Source of the DNA: Euphorbia lathyris
Taxonomy: Eukaryota > Streptophyta > Magnoliopsida > Malpighiales > Euphorbiaceae
Assembly (NCBI RefSeq): GCF_963576675.1
Contig: NC_088911.1
Location: forward strand, 28,876,501-28,940,500
Direction: 5' to 3'
DNA: 64,000 nt
In this document: piece by piece, positions 56,704 to 64,000 of the stretch
How positions within the stretch are numbered: the first letter of the stretch is position 1
Layout of the letters: each line of letters starts with the position of its first letter
Notes under the pieces: model-generated
Databases searched by the model: none
What the model was told of the DNA's origin: nothing
Seen by the model: only the letters and a program-made list of their open reading frames with translations
Translations under genes and position numbers: made by a program

Positions 56704-56711
56704 GGTGAGAG

Positions 56712-57475
56712 GACGTGCCTAGTCGTTTGTCTTGATTCATTTGAAAGTCTTGGCTGCATTGCATCGCCTATAGGTAATAAGAAATGTAGTTTCTTGATCT
56801 CGATAAAAAAAATGAAGAAAAAATAAAGAGAGAAGGAGAGAGAGAAAGATAGAAAAATAATGAAAAAAAAACTTTAAGGATAAAAAAAGTCTTTTTATAC
56901 GAATGAGGTCCATTAAAAAGGCGATGTGTCATTATTAACATGATGTAGTATGTTATGTACATTTTAGTGGGAGGTCACCCATAAAGTGATGTATATTATT
57001 ATGCAAAATTGAATATTATACATCAAATTGTGACATGAGGTAAATATTGTACATCACATATATAATTTACCTATAGATTTTATAAATCCCATTTATTGTA
57101 ACTTATATGTAAATTTCTTGTACCATTTTACACATATGAACTGGTGACAAATGAATGTATAGGCTAAGAGTAAAATGGGGAAGTAAATCGTCATGGTTGA
57201 GTGGATGGAGGAGGGAATGAGTTTGTTTCGGTAATGAAAGTGAAGGCAGGCTAGCCTTTGAAGGAAGATTCGGCCATAGAAAACATTGGATTGGGAGGCT
57301 GAGATGTTGCGGCGGGATTATGCTAGGAAGGCATGGGAGTGAGTTTTTAATTCCGGTCGATATTCGAACCAGAGAGAGGGAGCACAAAGTGCGAAGCAGA
57401 AGGAGGGACATCGATGATGGGGTTGCCGACATCAAAAGATTGAAGACGAGCGGGAGAAGTTGGCTCTCATACCAT
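56712..57475. other. Non-coding stretch with a primer-binding-site-like string
   Basis: GGCTCTCATACCA at 57462-57474 is the complement of TGGTATGAGAGCC, and TGTTACAATTAG follows directly. This is how a minus-strand LTR element would look, with an LTR to the right interrupted by the MITE at 57484. The minus-strand ORF at 57103-57435 would lie in gag position but shows no gag motif. It may be a relic. Confidence 0.35.
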
Positions 57476-57483
57476 GTTACAAT

Positions 57484-57665
57484 TAGACCTGTTCACAGAT
57501 CCGTTGGTCTGTCCAGTCCGTCCAAGCCCATCTTCTATGAGTTGGGTTTGAATATGTATATTCATCATTTGACTCAATCCAGTCCGAACCGTACAAACCT
57601 GCACATAAATGAGTTGGTCTTAGGATTTGTTTAAAAAAAACTCGAGTTAGCCCGGCCTGCCCTGC

Positions 57666-57702
<37 letters not shown>

Positions 57703-58201
57703 CAGTTTTTTTTTGAAGAATACTAAGTAACATTTAATAATTTATATTAGATGATGTTTGCCTGTTAATAAAATGAATTCAAATATTAATTTTATTAATT
57801 TTTTGAACGATTATTTAAGCTATTAAGATTATTAATTTATATAAAAAAAATGGTTTTTGTTTTTTTTTTTTTGTTAAAACTAAAATTGAATACAGACTAT
57901 TAACTTTTTGAACAATTTAAGTTTTAACAGTACAATAGACTAGTACAATAAATAGAACATTTATTTACTAATATTTAGTTAGATTTTTATTTTTTATATT
58001 ATAATTAATTTGATTTTTAATTTATATATTAGTTGAGCGGTTTAGATGGGCTTGGGAATTAGAATCTTTAATTCAGCCCAGCCTGGTCTGAGTTCGATGT
58101 GAATATAATAAGGGCTGAACTGGGCATGGACAAAACATATATATGTCATCCCAATTAAACCCAGCCCGAACCCGGTCGAATCCAACCCATGAACATATCT
58201 A
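57484..58201. mobile_element. hAT-type MITE with 8-bp target duplication
   Basis: It begins TAGACCTGTTCACAG and ends, on the complement, TAGATATGTTCATGGG. It is flanked by perfect GTTACAAT copies at 57476-57483 and 58202-58209. It contains a TA microsatellite at about 57668-57700 and AGCCCGGCC / AGCCCAGCC words near both ends. No coding capacity. Confidence 0.85.
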
Positions 58202-58359
58202 GTTACAATTAGTTAGAGTTATAAAGATCAGACAATAAATATTCTTTTAATTAAGATTTATATTGAATAAGTATATATCTTGATTTGTTAATACTAAAAA
58301 ATAAATACAAAGAATAAATATAAGTATCACTAAATAACAAGGTGAAAAAAAGAAATCGT

Positions 58360-59033
58360 GAAACAGAAACCGCCGCCCCAAAAAGTCTCTCTCGAGTCGT
58401 GACCTGCGTAGTCGCCGCCGCCGCCGCCTGCTACCCGGTTGTGGCCGTCGTCGTGCATCTCCGTCGCCGGTGAGAGGGTCCTTCCGATCCGGTGAAGGTT
58501 AGTCTCAATTTATTTGAGAATTTCGTGTTTAGTCTCTGTGTATCGATGGTTTTCTGGAATTGTCTTGAACTCGTTCTTGCCCTGCACCTTGCCGTTCCTT
58601 GTTGAGTCTTTCATTGTAGATGAATGGGGGAAATAATAGTTTGCTTATTTCTCTGATAGTGAGTTGGTAACTGCTTCGATTTTTGCTGTGTACTGCCATC
58701 TATTAGCTGCTATAAGTTTCTGAAGGTTGGTCGACGGATTAGCCGATTGCTTTTCCGATTATTGCTATCTTAGTTATCTCTGATGTTTTGTTGTGTGTGT
58801 CGTTTCCTGTGTTGGATTATTGTGGTTTTCGATTATTGGTGTTTTGCTGGTTTCCTGCTTCGAATTTTTGCATCTGTTTTGCTGTTATTGCTGGCTGTGC
58901 GAATCAGATCTATGTGCTGCTTGTTGTGATTCGACCTTCAGTATTGATAGGTTGACTGGGTTAAAATCTGGTGTGTTGCTTTGAGCGCTGCAGTTCTTTT
59001 GAAGTGGACTGGGTGAGTCTGTACCGGTGTACA
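58360..59033 (+). other. 5' untranslated region of the fourth LINE
   Basis: The region turns abruptly GC-rich at about 58370-58500, with a GCC-repeat and CCGTCGTCGTGC. It then becomes T/G-rich and leads into ORF1 without other genes. Plant L1 elements have such internal-promoter leaders. The exact 5' end and target duplication cannot be set because the 3' end is outside the window. Confidence 0.55.
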
Positions 59034-60220
59034 ATGGACAGGGAAATGGAAAGGCTCCGAATTGAAGGAGAGGAAGGGGGGCATCTTGACTTGATTGCAT
59101 CGCCTACAGAAGAGGTGGTGGTGGATGAGGGACTCCGTTTTCTGGGACGGTTTATTGTGGACAGACCGCTCAATTTCTTGAGTATGAAAAACAGAATGGC
59201 AGTACTGTGGAGACCTGTCAAAGGAGTTGAAATTCAAGAGGTTAGCCATAACCTTTATTCTTTTGAATTTTTTCACCCGATTGATAGGGATAGGGTGCTA
59301 GCTGGAGGTCCTTGGTCTTTTGACAATTATGTGTTGATTATGAATGTCTGGAATTTTGGAGTCCATGTGGATGAGGTTAACTTGTTGAATTACTCTATCT
59401 GGGTGCAAATTTATGGGTTACCTGTGGGGACTATGTCTGAGATAGTAGGTAAACAGCTAGGCAATTTCCTCGGGTCTTTTGAGGAATATGATATGAATAA
59501 TAATACTGGCATCCATAGACAATTTATGCGTATCAGAGTCAGCCTGGACAGTGAGCGTCCGTTGAAAAGATTTAAAAAACTGAAGAGCTCAGGAAATGTT
59601 TGGTCCCTGGTAACCTTTAAATATGAACGGTTGGGGATTTTCTGCTATGTGTGTGGCTGCCTGGGTCATACGGAACGCTTTTGTGAAAGAATATTTAACC
59701 TGCAGGGGGGAGAAATCTAGAGAGAGTGGGGGGAATGGTTAAAGGCCCCAGTAAGAAGGGGAGGGGACCAAAGTGGGGCGAATGGCTAAGAGATAGCAAT
59801 GGGGGCAGTATGTTAGGAGGGAGCCAGAGGGGGTTTGGAGGTGGTAGGGGAGGAGGAATGGGGGTCTTGAGGGATTTGACTAATACAGGGCGAGGGAGAG
59901 GGGAGAGGGGGCTGAATAAATATGTTGGGGCGGGGGAGAGGGAAGTTCTGATATGTCCATTTTCAGGGCCTTTCTTTAAGATCACATTAGAAAATGAGGG
60001 TGGAGAGAAAATGGGAGAGGAATGGGAAGATAAGGGTGAGGACACCGAGATGGAATTAAATGATGTCAGAAAGAGAAGAAGGGAGGGTCAGGGGGAGGGA
60101 GGGGGGAAAGAAGGAGAGAGGAGGCAGGAGAGGGAGATCTCTGTTCTTGGAAAGGATAAGGGGATTTCTACAGACAACGTTTCGGCGAGCCCTAAAGACC
60201 AGGGCCGCCGGGGAGAATGA
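59034..60220 (+). pseudogene. LINE ORF1: DUF4283-like and CCHC domains
   Basis: The start ATG 59034 (MDREMERLRIEGEEGGHL) is preferred to an in-frame ATG at 58971. The region to residue about 150 (DEGLRFLGRFIVDRPLNFLS, VLAGGPWSFDNYVLIMNVW, SIWVQIYGLPVGTMS) is the DUF4283 domain of plant L1 ORF1. A zinc knuckle CYVCGCLGHTERFC follows near residue 215. A stop at 59718 and a frame change follow. The tail from about 59726 (PKWGEWLRDSN, then a Gly/Arg-rich and an acidic/basic part) continues in another frame to TGA 60218-60220. ORF1 proteins bind LINE RNA. The stop overlaps the ORF2 start as ATGA. Confidence 0.85.
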
Positions 60221-63200
60221 GTTGCTTAAGCTGGAACTGTCGTGGCTTGGGAAACCATCGGGCAGTTCGCTCTTTGAAGGAGCTTGTTTCGTCCCAAAGC
60301 CCAAATATTGTATTTTTGATGGAGACACTAGTAGAGGATCAGAGAGTAAGTTTGCTAAAACAACAGTTAAAGTTTGAGGGAGCATTCCCAGTCAGTAGAA
60401 GAGGCCGCAGTGGAGGGTTAGCATTGTTGTGGAAAGCAGGGACTCATGTGGTGATCAAAAGTTTCTCTGATCATCATATTGAGGCAATTATCACTGACTC
60501 CTCTCAGGGGGATTGGAGATTGGTGGGTTTCTACGGTTTTGCTGACCGTAGTAGGCATGGAGAGTCTTGGGAGCTACTGAGAAGATTAGCCAGGGATGAT
60601 TCTGTCCCATGGGTAGTGATTGGAGATTTTAATTGTATTCTGAATTCTGAGGAAAAGGTAGGTGGAGCGGCTTACCCTAACCCCTTAATGTAGGAGTTCG
60701 CCAAAACAATTGAGGAGTGTGGGCTGAGCGAACTGATTCTGAACGGTAACCGTTTTACTTGGGAAAGAGGTAGAGGGTCCGATTTTTGGGTTAGAGAAAA
60801 ACTGGACAGGGGTTTTGCTTCAGCTGAGTGGCTGAATCGATTTGACAATTATCACCTCAAAACTGGTATGACTGGGTATTCAGACCATCTTTCGCTCTTT
60901 CTTCATCTGGAAAAGGAGAGAAGTAGAAGTAGAGGAAGGAGATTTCATTTTGAGGAGGTTTGGCTTAAAGAGCAGGAGTTCAATAATCTGGTTAGAGGAC
61001 ACTGGAGAAGCCAGAGGGGCAAACCAGTTCAGGAAAACTTAGAGGAATGTGTGCAGAAAATGGCACTATGGGGAAAGAATTTCAATATGCGTTTCAAAAG
61101 CCAAATTAGGAAATGGAGGACCCAAATGGAGAGATTACATGGTAGCAGAAATAGGGAGTCCATTGCCGCCTATTTCCTAGCCAAAAGAAAACTTAATGAT
61201 ACCCTGGAAGCTGAGGAGAGCTATTGGAGGCAGAGGGCTAAGGTATTCTGGCTGACAGAAGGAGACAGAAACACACAGTTTTTCCATGCTAGTGTTAAAA
61301 CCAGACGTCAACAGAATTCAATTACCTCTTTGACAGATGAGAATGGGGCTGTGATTGATAACCAAGCCGAATTATTGGAACTTGCACAGAGTTACTTTCA
61401 GGATGTGTTCTCGGCTTCGAATTTGAATAGGGGAGACACTGTGCAGGTAATTGACACGTGCATCAGTCCTGACATGAATGAATCACTTGTGGCTCCTTTT
61501 AACCAAGAAGAGTTTAAACAAGCTCTTTTTTCTATGAGTCCTAATAAATCCCCTGGCCCTGATGGGCTAAATCTGGGCTTTTTTCAAGCCTTTTGGGACA
61601 CAATGGGAGCAGATGTGGGAGCAGCCTGCGTAAAGTGGCTCAGTGAAGGGGATTTTCCAAGCGGAATAAATGACACCATAATTGTCCTGATTCCAAAGGT
61701 TGACAATCCTAGAATGCTGAAGGATTTTCGTCCTATCGCCCTATGCAATGTCATCTACAAGATAATTGCTAAGGCCTTAGCAAATCGTCTGAAAAGGGTT
61801 CTCCCTAAGATTATTGGTGAAACTCAATCTGCTTTTGTTCCTGGAAGGTCTATAATTGACAATGTGCAGGTGGCTTTTGAAAGTATTCATTATATGAAAA
61901 GATTGAATAGAGGGAAGTTTGGGCAGGTGGCTTTAAAAATTGATATCAGCAAGGCCTATGATAGAGTTGATTGGGATTTCCTAAAAGCAGTTGTGGGCAG
62001 AATGGGATTTCATGAAACCTGGATTGGCTGGATGATGCTTTGCATAACAACTGTGAGATATAAGGTGGCAATAAATGGGGAGTGCTCTGACCAAGTTGTC
62101 CCTGGTAGAGGATTGAGGCAAGGGGATCCCCTATCTCCCTACCTTTTTATCCTGTGCGCTGAAGTCTTATCTAAACTAATCAGAAAGGCTGAAGTAGAAG
62201 GGCTAATTTCAGGGTGTAAGATCTGCAGAAGGGCGCCGGCAATAACACACTTCTTCTTTGCTGATGACAGCTTTTTGTTTTTTGGGGCAACTATTGATGA
62301 GACTAGAAAGGTCATGAATATCCTGTCTGAATATGAAGTGGCTTCGGGTCAGGCAGTAAACTTAAGCAAATCAGGGGTTTTCTTCAGTCTTAATGTGTCT
62401 GAACCTTTGCGATTACAGATCAAAACTTTATTGGGGGTGTGCACTCCTCTCGACACAGGTAGATATCTGGGCTTACCATCACTCATTGGGCGCTCCAAAC
62501 GTAGGATTTTTGCTTTCCTGATTGATAGGCTTCGCAAGAAGTTTGGTGCATGGGGTCTCAAATTTCTGTCCCAGGCTGGGAAAGAAGTATTGCTTAAGTC
62601 TGTGGCTCAAGCCTTGCCAACCTTTTGTATGAGTACGTTCCTCTTACCTTTATCTATCTGTGATGAGCTGCAAAAATTAATGAATTCTTTTTGGTGGGGT
62701 ATGAAACCTGAGGGCAGAAGAAACATTCATTGGTTTGATTGGGTAAATTATGTAGGCCTAAAGAGTCAGGTGGGATGGGTTTTAAGGATCTACATGTATT
62801 TAACCTAGCAATGTTAGGTAAACAGGGTTGGAAATTACTAAAATTCCCAAATACTTTAGTGAGTCAAATGTTCAAAGCTAAATATTACCCTAGGGAGGAC
62901 TTACTTCTCTCCAAATTAGGCAATAATCCTAGTATGGTTTGGAGAAGCATATGGGAAGGCATTAGTATTTTGAAAACAGGGGTTAGATGGAGAGTGGAAG
63001 ATGGTAAATCAATAAGAGTTTGGGAGGATGAGTGGGTTCCTAATCTAGAGGGTTTTTGCATAAATTCCTTTTTGGTCCCTGGTATGGAGAACTTGATGGT
63101 AGCGGACTTGCTCCTTGAAAATGGGAGAGGGTGGGATATGCAGAGACTAAACGGCTGCTTTAGTGAAGTGGAAGTGTAAGCAATTAGTGATATTATCCTG

Positions 63201-64000
63201 CCATATAATGCAGGGGAAGATATGAGGATCTGGCATTGGTCAAGGGATGGACACTACAATGTTCACTCAGGCTACTTGTCAGGTAAGGGGCTAGTAGAAG
63301 CTAACAGATCCCAGGAAGGTTGGAAGAGATTGTGGAAGCTGTTGATTCCCCCAAAGCTGAAACAGTTTATTTGGCGTCTGTGTTCAAAGTGCATACCCAC
63401 TAGAGCCCGGTTGGCCCAGAGAAGAGTCCCCATTTCAACTGAATGTCCAGGATGTGTGGAGCAAGAAGAGACAGATAACCATTTATTTGTTGATTGTTGT
63501 TTCGCAGGTGACATTTGGCGTGTAGCAGGTGTTCCTGTGCCAAGAGTGGATAACAGACATCTTGACGAGTGGCTTCTACAAGCCTTGAGCAACTCAAATA
63601 TGGAAGAAATAGTTAGAATCTGTTGTGCACTCAAAGCAATCTGGGACCACAGAAACAGAGTCCTGTGGCACATGAGATGGTGGCCGGCAGACACGGCATG
63701 GCAGATCAGTTTGGAGGCTGTTCAGGATTGGAAAGCCTACCAACAGAAGGCTCCACCTTTGGGCAATCGACACGCGCAAACAACGCTCATACAGACGGCC
63801 CCACCGACGGCCGCCCAGCCACTCCCCGTACACAAGGCACACAGATGAGAGGTAACCAATTCTTGCCAAACCCTCAACATAGATGGAACACGCCTAGCCC
63901 GGGCTTTATCAAATGCAATATCGACGGGGCCATTTTCAATGAATTAGAGTGCAGCGGCATGGGAGCGGTTATTAGGGACGAAAGTGGAACTTTTCTCTTT
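60217..64000 (+). pseudogene. LINE ORF2: endonuclease, reverse transcriptase, zinc region, RNase H
   Basis: It starts at ATG 60217 with the endonuclease (SCLSWNCRGLGNHRAVRSL, LMETLVEDQRV, WVVIGDFNCILN, TGYSDHLSLFLHL), whose active-site residues are all visible. Reverse transcriptase follows: PNKSPGPDGLNLGFFQAFW near 61540, AFVPGRSIIDNVQ near 61830, LKIDISKAYDRVDW near 61933, RQGDPLSPYLFILCAE near 62115, FFFADDSFLFF near 62253, YLGLPSLIGRSKRR near 62464. Then the zf-RVT-like region (PPKLKQFIWRLCSKCIPTRA...CPGC near 63350-63460) and the first part of RNase H (GFIKCNIDGAIF near 63900). Breaks: TAG at 60691, a frame change near 62738, TAA at 63177, and a frame change near 63840. Only these few lesions suggest a fairly young copy. 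It continues past the window. Confidence 0.92.

Noticed and set aside
57103..57435. 110-codon ORF on the minus strand
   Set aside because: Would be in gag position of a possible LTR element, but Leu/Pro/Ser-rich with no gag motif; not supported as a gene.
58885..60385. Several minus-strand ORFs of 71-116 codons
   Set aside because: Antisense shadows of LINE ORF1 and the ORF2 endonuclease.
63272..63869. Minus-strand ORFs of 65-140 codons
   Set aside because: Antisense shadows of the LINE ORF2 zinc region.

Overview
The window is nuclear DNA of a flowering plant, most likely a eudicot. The evidence is AT-rich intergenic sequence, introns with GT-AG borders, and several plant retrotransposon families (Sirevirus-type Ty1/copia, Tat-type Ty3/gypsy, L1-type LINEs carrying an RNase H domain, hAT-type MITEs). 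I see one host gene. It is a four-coding-exon GH3-family gene on the minus strand (27252-29978, promoter near 31200). It encodes a 576-residue protein that matches jasmonoyl-isoleucine synthetase (JAR1/GH3.11) closely. Almost everything else is transposable elements, many nested.

Layout. 1-5490: 5' part of a minus-strand Tat-like Ty3/gypsy element: partial gag, long leader, primer-binding site and a 2.9 kb LTR. The LTR carries a GC-rich array of about 22-bp palindromic units upstream of its TATA box. 5491-17971: plus-strand Sirevirus material in tandem. It consists of the 3' end of one copy, a shared LTR (7067-8404), a second copy with gag, pol and a third ORF, and its 3' LTR (16635-17971). 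The gypsy LTR ends exactly inside the first copy, and the last Sirevirus LTR ends exactly inside a LINE reverse transcriptase (17972-20441). The nesting order is therefore LINE, then Sirevirus, then gypsy. 22560-25626: a second LINE. 27252-31205: the JAR1-like gene. 31728-32040: a MITE with 7-bp target duplication.

32747-44618: a full-length minus-strand Sirevirus with a perfect CTATG target duplication, inserted in what may be an older LTR relic (32186-45476). 46278-46523: an inverted repeat. 48547-52394: a possible hAT-type element hosting a LINE fragment (49694-51202). 52483-53050: two MITE-like repeats. 53930-54962: a decayed gypsy gag with a tiny SINE remnant. 56174-56703 and 57484-58201: two hAT MITEs with perfect 8-bp target duplications. 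58360-64000: a nearly full-length LINE whose ORF1 and ORF2 overlap by ATGA, cut by the window end.

The most unusual system is the third gene of the Sireviruses. Both elements carry, between pol and the 3' LTR, a roughly 1,000-codon ORF. It encodes a putative plant-transposon-protein-like domain, lysine-rich NLS-like patches and a C-terminal helical region. In both copies, on opposite strands of this window, it is preceded by the same apparent promoter: an array of 17-18 bp CATGCTGAGT repeats, a TGACGTAAG motif about 121 bp before a CTATAAATAG box, and a start codon about 110 bp further on. This suggests separate transcription of the third gene. All mobile-element ORFs here carry stops or frameshifts, so the copies in this window look inactive.
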